Assembly: GCA_963665705.1 (NCBI GenBank)
Contig: OY762448.1
Location: 2,914,001 to 2,978,000 of the forward strand
DNA from: Saccharicrinis sp963665705
Lineage (GTDB): Bacteria; Bacteroidota; Bacteroidia; Bacteroidales; Marinilabiliaceae
Length of the DNA: 64,000 nt
Direction of reading: 5' to 3'
How positions within the stretch are numbered: the stretch's first letter is position 1; each line of letters begins with the position of its first letter. Both the position numbers and the translations under genes were made by a program. Of this stretch, positions 16,246-25,794 are shown piece after piece. The notes under the pieces are model-generated. The model was given only the letters and a program-made list of their open reading frames with translations, was not told the DNA's origin and did no database searches.

Positions 16246-18207
16246 CTATTTATCTAATTCACCATCTTTATATAACTCATATGCAGCCTGATAATATGAA
16301 ACTGCTTCTTTTAATAATTTTTCATTATTAGGTATTTTATTTAGGTTGTTATTTATTGAATCCCATTTATAACATGAGTTATTTTTTTGTGTTTCTAACA
16401 CTATTAATTGATCATTTTTTAATAAGGCTAATTTTCTATGATTAGCAATAAATGCTCTTTCCGCATTTTGATTCATTTTATTAACATCTCTTCCAAATAA
16501 TTTTGTTTTATATGTCCAGTTAAAATACCCAAACAATGTTGGCAGGATATCTATCTGAGAGCAAAGCTTATCAACTTCGTATGGTTCATATCCTTTTAAA
16601 TTATATATAAAAGCTGGTATATGATGACTTTTTACATTAAGTTCTGTTCTGCCCGCACTATAGGCACAATGATCTGATGAAAAAACAAAAACTGTATTTT
16701 TAAACCATTTTTTTCCCTTAGCATTTTTAATAAATTCACCGACAGCATGATCTGCATAGGTGATAGCTCCGGTTCTACTTGTTCCTGATGGAATTTTAAC
16801 TTTCCCTTCAGGATATGTATAGGGGGAATGATTTGAATTAGTCATCAACATATAGAAAAAAGGTTTTGATGACTCAGAATCTATATCTGCTTTTTTAATA
16901 ACCGCATTAAAAATATCATCATCACAAGTTCCCCAGGCATTTTCAAAGATTACATCCTCATCTTGAATTTGAATTCTTTTCGTTGGTAACTCTTCTCTAA
17001 TTCTGGATTTCTTAGCTCGTTCTACAATATCATAACCACTATAGCTAAAGTAGTTAGCCATATTATCAAAATAACCATCCCCTCCGGTTATAAAAGTACA
17101 TGTATATCCTTTTTGTTTAAATATCTCACCTACCGTAAAAAAACTTTCTTTATCACATCTCTTAACAATACTTCTTCCAGGAGTTGGAGGGACCGATAAA
17201 CTAAAAGCTTCTAAACCTCTAACAGTTCTTGTTCCTGTTGCATATAAATTTGTAAATGAAATTGACTCTGACAAAATATGATCTAAATTAGGCGTAATTC
17301 CTTTTTTGCTTCCAAACCTAGATAAAAAGGAGGCACTCATACTTTCCATTCCTATAAAAATAACATTAGGTTTTATTTCATCTCCTGAATTAAAAGTTTC
17401 TCTTAATAACCCATTATCAGATAAAAAACTATCATTATCAGCTTTTATATTATTCCTTAATCTTTGAAAAATAGCTTTATCATCATAAGTATTGTAAAAC
17501 TCATTATAGTTTAACTCATTACTCTTATATGCTGCAAAGAATGAATACAAACCTGATTTACTGAGCTCATTTTCATTAACATTCCCAAATATTTCAGCTT
17601 GAGTATTTTTGATATTAAAATGAAATACACCCACTATTGAACAACTAATAACAGCAATAATAACTTTTGATAAGATCTTATTGTCTTTAGTAAAGCTCCT
17701 TTCAAATATCTGCTTCCTCTTTTTAATTCGAAATGCTAAATAAACTATTAAACCAATTGCTGCAATAATGAAGGGTAAAGGATAAGATTCATTAATATTC
17801 TCAATAACTTCATAGGTATACAACAAGTAATCAATTGCAATAAAATTGAACCTTCTTTGATACTCCATCCAAAAAGTTATTTCTGCAAGAAATGAAAATG
17901 TTATCACAATCATAAAAATCCAATATGCAGAATAAGTAAGTATTTTATCAACCTTACTGCCACTATATTTAGATGGAATTATTAACAAGTAAATGGAGTA
18001 AAACGCTATTAAATAAGATAAACTACCTATATCGTAAAATAAACCAATAGCTAGGATCTCTATTAAATGAGAAAAAGAGAATTCAATATTAGTGAATGAC
18101 AAAGAATAAAGAACTAACCTTATTACGAAAGCAAACAATAAATAGGTTATGCTAAAGCCCTTTAACAAAGCAAATCTTTTCGGAAACAATTTATTTTTCA
18201 TATACAT
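16246..18207 (-). CDS. LTA-synthase-family sulfatase-fold membrane enzyme
   Basis: This 653-residue protein has five transmembrane helices in the first 190 residues and a C-terminal alkaline-phosphatase/sulfatase fold domain. The domain opens with NVIFIGMESMSASFLSRFG and carries the probable nucleophile Thr in ATGTRTVRGLEA, plus the metal-binding SSDHCAY. This is the architecture of lipoteichoic acid synthase and phosphoglycerol or phosphoethanolamine transferases. Bacteroidota make no LTA, so transfer of a polar head group to a lipid or envelope glycan is more likely; that is inference. The gene converges on the acetyltransferase gene, a possible surface-glycan link. Confidence 0.85.
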   Translation of the reverse strand: MYMKNKLFPKRFALLKGFSITYLLFAFVIRLVLYSLSFTNIEFSFSHLIEILAIGLFYDIGSLSYLIAFYSIYLLIIPSKYSGSKVDKILTYSAYWIFMIVITFSFLAEITFWMEYQRRFNFIAIDYLLYTYEVIENINESYPLPFIIAAIGLIVYLAFRIKKRKQIFERSFTKDNKILSKVIIAVISCSIVGVFHFNIKNTQAEIFGNVNENELSKSGLYSFFAAYKSNELNYNEFYNTYDDKAIFQRLRNNIKADNDSFLSDNGLLRETFNSGDEIKPNVIFIGMESMSASFLSRFGSKKGITPNLDHILSESISFTNLYATGTRTVRGLEAFSLSVPPTPGRSIVKRCDKESFFTVGEIFKQKGYTCTFITGGDGYFDNMANYFSYSGYDIVERAKKSRIREELPTKRIQIQDEDVIFENAWGTCDDDIFNAVIKKADIDSESSKPFFYMLMTNSNHSPYTYPEGKVKIPSGTSRTGAITYADHAVGEFIKNAKGKKWFKNTVFVFSSDHCAYSAGRTELNVKSHHIPAFIYNLKGYEPYEVDKLCSQIDILPTLFGYFNWTYKTKLFGRDVNKMNQNAERAFIANHRKLALLKNDQLIVLETQKNNSCYKWDSINNNLNKIPNNEKLLKEAVSYYQAAYELYKDGELDK

Positions 18208-18305
18208 TATTATAGAAAACTTAATCGTATTCTAACATTAAATTTAAGATACCATTACGTATGCAACGTTATAATAAATTTTTATTAAAAAAAAGCCATA
18301 AAAGT

Positions 18306-18339
18306 AAAAAGCGATTTATTAGTAAATAAATCGCTTTTT
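18306..18339 (-). terminator. Intrinsic terminator after ppdK
   Basis: Perfect 10-bp stem GCGATTTATT (18311-18320) and AATAAATCGC (18325-18334) with a 4-nt loop, flanked by A5 and T5, which gives the T-run on the minus strand 27 nt after the ppdK stop. Confidence 0.88.
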
Positions 18340-18365
18340 GTTTAATTCTTATCAATAAAGTTTCA

Positions 18366-21080
18366 TCAATTCATCTTCTTAATATTAGCTTGAGCAGCAG
18401 CTACCCTTGCTATTGGCACACGATAAGGTGAACATGAAACATAATTCATCCCTACAGAATCACAAAATTCCACTGAACTAGGCTCACCTCCATGTTCTCC
18501 ACAAATACCCACTTTTAGATCTGGTTTAACTGAGCGACCTTTTTGTGTACCCATATGCACTAGCTGACCAACTCCTGTTTGATCCAGAACCTGGAAAGGA
18601 TCATTCTTTAAAATTCCTTTTTCAAGATAAATAGGTAAAAATTTATTGGCATCATCTCTTGAATAACCAAAAGTCATCTGAGTTAAATCATTTGTTCCAA
18701 ATGAAAAGAAATCAGCAATATCAGCCACTTGATCTGCAGTTAATGCCGCACGTGGAATTTCTATCATAGTTCCTAACATATACTCTACAGTATCGCCTCT
18801 CTCTTCAAAAATCTTTTTAGCTGTAGTATGAATAATGTTGGCTTGCATTTTTAATTCTTCAACTGTACCTATCAATGGCACCATTATTTCAGGTTTAGTA
18901 ATAATTCCTTTTGATTTAAGATTTAATGCAGCTTCAATAATTGCACGAGCTTGCATTTCTGTAATTTCAGGATACGTATTTCCTAAACGACAACCACGAT
19001 GACCTAGCATAGGATTAAACTCTGACAGATCTGAAACTTTAGTTTTAACTTCAGCTAAACTAATTCCCATCTCTTTAGCCATTTCTTGCTGTGCTGCTTC
19101 TGTATGCGGTACGAACTCATGTAATGGCGGATCTAATAAACGTATTGTAACGCCATATCCTTCCATAGCTTCTAGAATCCCCTCAAAATCACCTCTTTGA
19201 TATGGCAACAATTTTTCTAATGCAATACGTCGTCCTACTTCATCTGAAGAGAGAATCATTTCACGAACAGTCTTAATTCTTTCTCCTTCAAAGAACATAT
19301 GTTCAGTTCTACACAATCCAATACCTTCAGCACCAAAATCACGTGCAACTTTCGCATCTTTGGGGGTATCAGCATTTGTACGTACACTCATACGTGTATA
19401 CTTAGATGCAAAATCCATTATTTGACCAAAATCACCATCTAAATCAGGCTTTCTTGTTTTTACTTTTCCAGCATACACTTCTCCAGTAGATCCATTTAAA
19501 GATATCCAGTCTCCCTCTTTATATACTTCTCCTCCTATCCGCAATACTCTTTCTTTATAATCTATTTTTAAAGCTCCTGCCCCGGATACACAACATTTAC
19601 CCATACCTCTGGCCACAACTGCTGCATGCGATGTCATTCCACCTCTTGCAGTTAATATACCTTTAGCAACCAACATTCCTTCCAAATCTTCAGGCGATGT
19701 TTCAATACGTACTAAAATTGTTTCCGGATATTTTGTAGCTTCATCTGCAAAGAAAATAATCTGTCCTGATGCTGCTCCAGGAGAAGCAGGTAATCCTTTA
19801 GCTAAAACCTGAGCACTTCCTATGGCTGTAATATCAAAAACAGGGTGCAAAAGTTCATCCAGCTTATTAGCTTCAATTCTCATCAAAGCTAATTTATCAT
19901 CAATAATTTTTTCGCGGTACAAGTCCATTGCAATTTTAACCATTGCTGCACCTGTGCGTTTTCCATTTCTTGTTTGCAATAACCACAGTTTACCATCTTG
20001 AACAGTAAACTCCAGATCCTGCATATCTTTATAGTGACTTTCTAACTTTTCCTGAACATCATTTAACTGAGCATAAACATCAGGCATTGCTTCTTCTAAT
20101 GAAGGATACATCTCTGCCCGATCCTCCTCAGTTACACTTTGCAAACTAGCCCACCTTAATGAACCTTCTTTTGTTATCTGCTGTGGTGTTCTGATACCAG
20201 CAACAACATCTTCACCTTGTGCATTGATTAAATACTCCCCATTAAATAAATTTTCACCAGTTCCGGCATCACGAGTAAAAGCAACACCTGTTGCTGAATT
20301 ATTTCCCATATTACCGAAAACCATAGCCTGAACATTTACTGCAGTTCCCCATTCATCAGGAATTCCCTCCATTCTACGATAAAGGATTGCTCTATCATTA
20401 TTCCAACTATCAAATACAGCCATAATAGCACCCCAAAGTTGCTCCCATGCACTTTCCGGAAAACCATGACCTGTTTGTTCCTTTACAGCTTGCTTAAATA
20501 ATGTAACTAATTCTTTTAAATCATCAACCTCCAGTTCTGTATCTAAATCAACTCCTTTTCTTTCTTTAACTTCCTCCATTATCCTTTCAAAAGGATCAAT
20601 CTCTTCTTTTGATACAGGTTTCATGCCCAGAACTACATCACCATACATCTGAACAAAACGACGATAAGAATCCCAGGCAAATCGTTCATTTCCTGATTTT
20701 GCCGCAATTCCTATCACAGATTCATCATTTAATCCAAGATTTAAAACCGTATCCATCATACCCGGCATAGATGCTCTTGCACCTGAACGAACAGATACTA
20801 AAAGTGGGTTTGCTTTTTCACCAAAAGAAGTTCCTGTCAATTCTTCTATATTTTTAATAGAAGCTTCAACCTCCGGCTTTAATAAATCTATAACTACATC
20901 AGAACCTTTTTCATTATACTCTATACATACATCTGTAGTTATTGTGAACCCTGGAGGAACAGGAACACCTATAAGATTCATTTCAGCCAGATTAGCACCT
21001 TTTCCTCCAAGTAAGTTTTTCATATCTGCCTTACCTTCTGCATTTCCATTTCCGAAGGTATAAACTCTTTTTACAGCCAT
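18366..21080 (-). CDS. ppdK: Pyruvate, phosphate dikinase
   Basis: The 904-residue enzyme interconverts pyruvate + ATP + Pi with PEP + AMP + PPi. The N-terminal ATP-grasp domain starts MAVKRVYTFGNGNAEG and contains LLGGKGANLAEM. The central swivelling domain holds the catalytic His in GGMTSHAAVVARGMGK. The C-terminal TIM barrel ends with the conserved Cys and Glu in GICGEHGGEP and the terminal SCSPYRVPIARVAAAQA. Length and order match bacterial PPDK. In anaerobic Bacteroidota it works in PPi-linked glycolysis or in making PEP, and it complements the pyruvate:ferredoxin oxidoreductase found later in this window. It is a single-gene transcription unit. Confidence 0.97.
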   Translation of the reverse strand: MAVKRVYTFGNGNAEGKADMKNLLGGKGANLAEMNLIGVPVPPGFTITTDVCIEYNEKGSDVVIDLLKPEVEASIKNIEELTGTSFGEKANPLLVSVRSGARASMPGMMDTVLNLGLNDESVIGIAAKSGNERFAWDSYRRFVQMYGDVVLGMKPVSKEEIDPFERIMEEVKERKGVDLDTELEVDDLKELVTLFKQAVKEQTGHGFPESAWEQLWGAIMAVFDSWNNDRAILYRRMEGIPDEWGTAVNVQAMVFGNMGNNSATGVAFTRDAGTGENLFNGEYLINAQGEDVVAGIRTPQQITKEGSLRWASLQSVTEEDRAEMYPSLEEAMPDVYAQLNDVQEKLESHYKDMQDLEFTVQDGKLWLLQTRNGKRTGAAMVKIAMDLYREKIIDDKLALMRIEANKLDELLHPVFDITAIGSAQVLAKGLPASPGAASGQIIFFADEATKYPETILVRIETSPEDLEGMLVAKGILTARGGMTSHAAVVARGMGKCCVSGAGALKIDYKERVLRIGGEVYKEGDWISLNGSTGEVYAGKVKTRKPDLDGDFGQIMDFASKYTRMSVRTNADTPKDAKVARDFGAEGIGLCRTEHMFFEGERIKTVREMILSSDEVGRRIALEKLLPYQRGDFEGILEAMEGYGVTIRLLDPPLHEFVPHTEAAQQEMAKEMGISLAEVKTKVSDLSEFNPMLGHRGCRLGNTYPEITEMQARAIIEAALNLKSKGIITKPEIMVPLIGTVEELKMQANIIHTTAKKIFEERGDTVEYMLGTMIEIPRAALTADQVADIADFFSFGTNDLTQMTFGYSRDDANKFLPIYLEKGILKNDPFQVLDQTGVGQLVHMGTQKGRSVKPDLKVGICGEHGGEPSSVEFCDSVGMNYVSCSPYRVPIARVAAAQANIKKMN

Positions 21081-21220
21081 AATTAAGGAATTTAAAAGTT
21101 AGAATTTTTTGAATTTTGGGATAATTCGTTTCACTATGCTAATAAAGAAACACATTTTTTTTTAGAATTAAAACAGACATTAACTAAAATATACACTTCG
21201 AAGGAACTTTTTAAATAAAA

Positions 21221-21245
21221 AAAGAGTGGCAAAATACCACTCTTT
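21221..21245 (-). terminator. Intrinsic terminator after the dihydroorotate-dehydrogenase-like gene
   Basis: Stem AAAGAGTGG (21221-21229) pairs with CCACTCTTT (21237-21245) around a 7-nt loop, with A-rich flanking that becomes a T-run on the minus strand. It begins 10 nt after the gene end. Confidence 0.88.
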
Positions 21246-21255
21246 TCTTATCCAT

Positions 21256-22263
21256 TTATAAAATATGTTCTTTTAACAATTTCTTCTTTTTCATGAGATA
21301 ATCTACATATTGGGATCGCTCATAGGCATATGGATCTGTAAGATTTTCCTTAGATAATTTTCCTTTAAAATCATTAATGGATTCATAACCTTTGTTTTTC
21401 ATCCAAACTGATAAATCTTCTAATATGGTTGTAATTTGACGTACTCCCTTTTTATATAATACGCTTACAACCTGAACAGCATCGGCTCCTGCTAATATTA
21501 ACGAAATAAGATCTTCTGCATCATGAATTCCATTACTTGCGCAGATGGAACTATGAGTTGTTCCGGAAAGTAATCCAGTATATCTTAAAGCTAATCTATT
21601 ATCATTTTTATTACTTAAATTATAGGGCATTTTTAATTCTTCATTTTCAATATCAATATCAGGCTGAAATAAACGGTTAAAAAGGATCACTCCATCAACT
21701 CCAGATACATCTAATTGTCTAACAAAATTTAAAGGGTTAGAATAATATGGACTTAATTTTACACTTACAGGGATCTTTAAGGCTGACTTTACTTTTTTAA
21801 GTATCTCTACCTGTTCTTTTTCAATATCAACAGCCACCTTTGTACTATCAGAAAGTACATTATAGAAATTTAATTCAATTCCATCCACACCTGTTTGCTC
21901 AATATATTTTGCATACTCAACCCAGCTAACATCATAAACACAATTTAAACTTGCAATAACAGGAATAGAAACAGCCTCTTTCAAATCTTTTAACTTCATC
22001 AGAAAGGCCTTAGGTCCACTGTGCTCTATTGTAGGAAATAGGGTAATCATTTCTGCATTACGGTCATCGTATTCGTGTAAATATTCATCTAGTTCACCAG
22101 CCTCAAGATGAATTTGTTCCTCAAATAATGATTTATATATAATTGCAGCTGCTCCTGCTTCTTCCATATTTTTTACCATACTGATATCTGCAGACATATC
22201 GCTAGCACCGACAATAATGGGATTTTTAAGTTCAATCCCCATGTAATTTGTTTTTAGATCCAT
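21256..22263 (-). CDS. Dihydroorotate-dehydrogenase-like FMN oxidoreductase
   Basis: The 335-residue protein has a TIM-barrel FMN fold. The start MDLKTNYMGIELKNPIIVGAS resembles class 1 dihydroorotate and dihydropyrimidine dehydrogenases, and the phosphate-binding end ADAVQVVSVLYKKG supports FMN binding. Residues typical of pyrimidine substrate binding, including a convincing NCPN motif and the catalytic loop Cys or Ser, are not obvious. Databases call such Bacteroidota proteins dihydroorotate dehydrogenase-like, and they are often distinct from the true PyrD. No pyr genes are nearby. Substrate unknown; the fold assignment is firm. Confidence 0.8.
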   Translation of the reverse strand: MDLKTNYMGIELKNPIIVGASDMSADISMVKNMEEAGAAAIIYKSLFEEQIHLEAGELDEYLHEYDDRNAEMITLFPTIEHSGPKAFLMKLKDLKEAVSIPVIASLNCVYDVSWVEYAKYIEQTGVDGIELNFYNVLSDSTKVAVDIEKEQVEILKKVKSALKIPVSVKLSPYYSNPLNFVRQLDVSGVDGVILFNRLFQPDIDIENEELKMPYNLSNKNDNRLALRYTGLLSGTTHSSICASNGIHDAEDLISLILAGADAVQVVSVLYKKGVRQITTILEDLSVWMKNKGYESINDFKGKLSKENLTDPYAYERSQYVDYLMKKKKLLKEHIL

Positions 22264-22455
22264 GGTTATACTATAGTTAATTGGTTATTATTCGGTTGTA
22301 TAACATTACTATCTTAATATTGTTTAAAAATTATTATTATCTGCTAATATTATTTACACTAAAGTGGTCTGAATGCAATAATAGAGAAACTAGAGCTTAG
22401 CCCTATCTAATGAAATAATAAACCGGATGCATTTTAAAAAATCACCCTAAGTGAA

Positions 22456-22495
22456 AAAACTAAAAACGAGCCTATTTAGCACTATTTTTAGTTTT
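22456..22495 (-). terminator. Hairpin likely to be the acyl-CoA synthetase terminator, displaced by an IS
   Basis: An 11-bp perfect inverted repeat, AAAACTAAAAA (22456-22466) and TTTTTAGTTTT (22485-22495). It lies outside the IS at 22529-24109. If the element and one target copy are removed it would sit about 70 nt after the acyl-CoA synthetase stop, a normal terminator position. The role is inferred from this geometry only. Confidence 0.45.
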
Positions 22496-22544
22496 ATATA
22501 AAATTTTGATTTACGTATTAACTATTTTACATTTCCCATGTCTA

Positions 22545-23993
22545 TTAAGCTGCTTCTGCAAGCTGCATTTCTATTAGCCTGAAGATTTTATTATCCTCAG
22601 GCTTGTTTTTTATTACATTGGTAACTAACTCATTAAAATCACCATCGATAAACTCGGCGATTACTTGCAGTAGTTGCAATATAAAACCCCATATCCTCAT
22701 AGATATAGTAAGTTCATTGGCTTTGTCACATACATGTTCAAACAGTCCGCCCATTGATTCATATGCATCGTACCTTTTTGCCAAACTAAATACATTGTAT
22801 TCGATCATAGCTAATGAGATATCTGCTATCTGAGCATCAAAGTCTTGGGATTTTGATTTCCCTAAGCCAAAATATTGCTTCGATTCTTTGAAAAATACTT
22901 CGATGCTCCATCTGATACTGTATATTTCATAAGCCTTTAGGATACCGAGTTTTGTGTTTGTTGAAGCGAGCAGGTGCCACTTGCCCCGTTTGCTATTTTT
23001 GCAGAAATACAGCTTTAACGGTATTGATTTATACTCTACTAGTACTTCGGCACAAAACAGGTTCAAGGCTTTTTCTCGTTTTACCTTTTTTCTACGCTTG
23101 AGGAGTTGAGCAAGCTCTTTTGCTGTATACTCGTCTCCCTTGAAGATGTATTTCGCCTTGGCCATTTTTATCATACCGACTACATCTACCTTGGCTTTTA
23201 GTGACAAAACAGACTTTAATATTGATTCACAAAAGAACCAACTGTCCATCAAAACATATTGCACTTCTACCTTTTGTTTGACAGCCCTTTTGATCATAGA
23301 AATAGCCGTTGATATTTTATCATTTGTTAGTTCTTTCTCTCGTGAAAAACCAGCAGATTTTCTATCTCGTTTCTTTGTGTATTGTGCTTTTCTCTGTTTG
23401 GCATTCAGCCCATATGGTGTTTTCTCATTTTTTCCCCTTTCTTTATGAAGGCTAAAGTCTAACGAGAAAAAGCTCTTGCCGTCCCAATAGCCCAGGAACA
23501 AACCTTTAAAACCCCAAAACCTGCCATGTTTTACATGCGACCATATCTTGCCTACATGTTCTGTTTTATATGTTGACTTTTCAAAATCCGTATCATCTAT
23601 TATCAGGCACTTTTCCTGTGCATTGTTCGCAGATACTGAACTCTCTGTGTGTTTTAACAACTTGTTGTTGCATTTGGAAAGAAGGTTTCTCCAATTGATA
23701 TTGTAATCGTTCTTAAGCCTGTAAAAAGTATTTTTGCTGGCTTCTATACTTTGTGACAATGGATGTTTGGTATACCTATATACATTGGATAACGAGTAAA
23801 GAGGAAACAATAACATCGCCAATAATAAATCACCTTTGCGGAAAATGGATTGGGGCATGTGACCAACACCAAAATCTAAACGGTTTAAATTTAATGACCG
23901 GTATAGTTCCATAATTCTGTAAATTCCTTTTTCACTTGAAGTAAAAAAGCTGTTTGTCTCTGAAAAAACTTTTGTACTTTTATTCTGAAGCAT
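22545..23993 (-). CDS. IS4-family DDE transposase
   Basis: A transposase of 482 residues. The first catalytic Asp is in CLIIDDTDFEKS, the second in VLMDSWFF, and the glutamate lies in the Y-x2-R-x3-E-x6-K signature of YSIRWSIEVFFKESK, which defines IS4-type enzymes. A basic segment (NAKQRKAQYTKKRDRKS) lies between the first two acidic residues. It is unrelated at sequence level to the transposase at 4039. Its start codon falls inside a long inverted repeat that may limit translation from read-through mRNA. No frame damage is visible. Confidence 0.93.
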   Translation of the reverse strand: MLQNKSTKVFSETNSFFTSSEKGIYRIMELYRSLNLNRLDFGVGHMPQSIFRKGDLLLAMLLFPLYSLSNVYRYTKHPLSQSIEASKNTFYRLKNDYNINWRNLLSKCNNKLLKHTESSVSANNAQEKCLIIDDTDFEKSTYKTEHVGKIWSHVKHGRFWGFKGLFLGYWDGKSFFSLDFSLHKERGKNEKTPYGLNAKQRKAQYTKKRDRKSAGFSREKELTNDKISTAISMIKRAVKQKVEVQYVLMDSWFFCESILKSVLSLKAKVDVVGMIKMAKAKYIFKGDEYTAKELAQLLKRRKKVKREKALNLFCAEVLVEYKSIPLKLYFCKNSKRGKWHLLASTNTKLGILKAYEIYSIRWSIEVFFKESKQYFGLGKSKSQDFDAQIADISLAMIEYNVFSLAKRYDAYESMGGLFEHVCDKANELTISMRIWGFILQLLQVIAEFIDGDFNELVTNVIKNKPEDNKIFRLIEMQLAEAA

Positions 23994-24064
23994 GGTTTTG
24001 TTTTTTTAATGTAGTACCATTAAATTACTGATATTTAATGGATTAACAAAATAAACCATGCTTC
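23987..24064 (-). promoter_or_regulatory. Nested inverted repeats that can sequester the transposase start codon
   Basis: GAAGCATGGTTT (23987-23998) pairs perfectly with AAACCATGCTTC (24053-24064), and the CAT within the first arm is the transposase ATG on the minus strand. Inside lies a second 9-bp stem, CCATTAAAT (24017-24025) and ATTTAATGG (24033-24041). A transcript entering from outside would fold with the start codon in a 12-bp stem; one starting within the loop would not. IS10 and IS50 use comparable protection. Confidence 0.6.
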
Positions 24065-24168
24065 TTTTTATCTGATTTTCAATATTTTAACTCTCTTGGG
24101 AAATATCAGTTAACTATTTAAAACAACATAGTTTCGATAAAAAATTACATTCCTGAAATCAAAGGTTC

Positions 24169-25794
24169 TTAATTTCTGTTGTGTAACCCAAATTCTTTTG
24201 CAGAAATTTCCCTCATTTCAACTTTACGAACTTTACCAGTAACAGTAGTAGGAAATTCAGCTACAAACTTCCAATATTTAGGAATCTTATAAGTTGCAAT
24301 TTGTCCTTTACAATAATCTTTTAATTCATCTTCTGAAATCGCTTCTCCTTCTTTTAAAATTACCCAAGCCATTACTTCTTCACCATATCGATCATCAGGT
24401 ACACCAATAACCTGAACATCTTTTATTTTATCATGATTATGTAAAAACTCTTCTATTTCAAATGGTGAAATATTCTCTCCTCCTCTAATGATCAAATCTT
24501 TAATCCTTCCCACGATTTTAACATATCCATCCTCATCCATCTCTGCTAAATCTCCTGTGTGCATCCATCTTCCTTCATCAATTACCGAGGTTGTTGCTTC
24601 AGGATTATTCCAATATTTAAGCATAACCGAATACCCTCTGGTACACAATTCGCCTCCCATTCCTCGTGGTACTATCATTCCGGTTTCCGGATCAATAATT
24701 TTTATTTCTATATGAGGATGAACTTTTCCTACAGTTGCACATCTGCGATACTCATTATCATCAACAAAAGTTTGAGTGCTAACTGGTGAAGTTTCTGTCA
24801 TTCCATAACAGATACACACATCTTTCATATTCATTTTTTCTCGAACCGCCTTCATTGCAGATTCTGGACAAGAGGCTCCTGCCATAATACCTGTTCTCAA
24901 ACTTGAAAAATCATATTTATCAAAATCTTCATGATTTAATTCAGCGATAAACATTAAAGGCACACCATATAACGACGTACATTTCTCATCTTGAACAATT
25001 TGCATTACAACAGTAGGCTCAAAGGCTTCACCTGTTAAAACCATACAAGCACCATGAGTAATAATAGCCAAATTAGCCAATACCATTCCAAAACAATGAT
25101 ACAAAGGAACAGGTATGGCTACTTTATCATTTTCTGTATACTTCAATCTTTCTCCAATGAAGAAACCATTATTAATGATATTATGATGTGACAAAGTTGC
25201 ACCTTTAGGAAACCCCGTAGTTCCTGAAGTATATTGAATATTAATAGGATCATCGAATTGCAATTCACTTTCAACCTGAAGTAAGGTTTCTGTTGATATT
25301 TTATTACCGGCCTCTATAAATGTTTTCCAATCATTATCTATAACTACAATATGCTTTAAATTGATAAATGAAGATCTCACTTCTGCCAGAATATCAAGAT
25401 AATTGGTTTTTCTAAAACCTTTAGACATGATTAATACACTAACTTCTGATTGTTTTAATGCATATCGTAATTCAGCAGCTTTATAGGCAGGATTTATATT
25501 AACCATAATTGCACCTACCCGGGTTGTTGCAAACTGTACCAATACCCATTCAAATCTATTAGCTGACCATATGCCTACTCTATCCCCTTTTTTAACTCCG
25601 TAGCTTAATAAACTTTTAGCAACCTCTTCTACTTGTTGCCAAAATTCTTTATATGTAGCCCTATAATTTTGATAAGGAACAACTAAGGCTTCATTATCTG
25701 GAAATTTTTCAACTGTTTCTTTTAATTTTTCACTAATAGTACAACCTAATAACGGAACATCAGAAATTCCGCTCTCATATGAAAGTTTATTCAC
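24169..25794 (-). CDS. Acyl-CoA synthetase (AMP-forming)
   Basis: This 541-residue ANL-superfamily enzyme activates a fatty acid or related carboxylate to the acyl-CoA through an acyl-AMP. The P-loop YTSGTTGFPKG, the A5 motif CYGMTETSP, the A7/A8 region MHTGDLAEMDEDGYVKIVGRIKDLIIRGGENISP and the catalytic Lys near the C-terminus in TVTGKVRKVEM are all present. Overall it resembles the medium-chain ACSF2-like subgroup commonly annotated fadD or AMP-binding protein. It is monocistronic; the IS downstream has been inserted between the gene and its likely terminator, so its transcripts may now run into the element. Confidence 0.9.
   Translation of the reverse strand: MNKLSYESGISDVPLLGCTISEKLKETVEKFPDNEALVVPYQNYRATYKEFWQQVEEVAKSLLSYGVKKGDRVGIWSANRFEWVLVQFATTRVGAIMVNINPAYKAAELRYALKQSEVSVLIMSKGFRKTNYLDILAEVRSSFINLKHIVVIDNDWKTFIEAGNKISTETLLQVESELQFDDPINIQYTSGTTGFPKGATLSHHNIINNGFFIGERLKYTENDKVAIPVPLYHCFGMVLANLAIITHGACMVLTGEAFEPTVVMQIVQDEKCTSLYGVPLMFIAELNHEDFDKYDFSSLRTGIMAGASCPESAMKAVREKMNMKDVCICYGMTETSPVSTQTFVDDNEYRRCATVGKVHPHIEIKIIDPETGMIVPRGMGGELCTRGYSVMLKYWNNPEATTSVIDEGRWMHTGDLAEMDEDGYVKIVGRIKDLIIRGGENISPFEIEEFLHNHDKIKDVQVIGVPDDRYGEEVMAWVILKEGEAISEDELKDYCKGQIATYKIPKYWKFVAEFPTTVTGKVRKVEMREISAKEFGLHNRN

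Larger units (their letters stand above)
22529..24109 (-). mobile_element. IS4-type insertion sequence with 8-10-bp target duplication
   Basis: A 1.58-kb element with one intact transposase gene. TTAACTATTT is repeated directly at 22519-22528 and 24110-24119. Inside it, the ends share ATTTCCCA in inverted orientation: TACATTTCCCATG on the left and, reverse-complemented, CTGATATTTCCCAAG on the right, with a weaker TTAA match further in. It separates the acyl-CoA synthetase gene from its probable terminator. The intact frame and exact duplication suggest recent movement. Confidence 0.85.
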
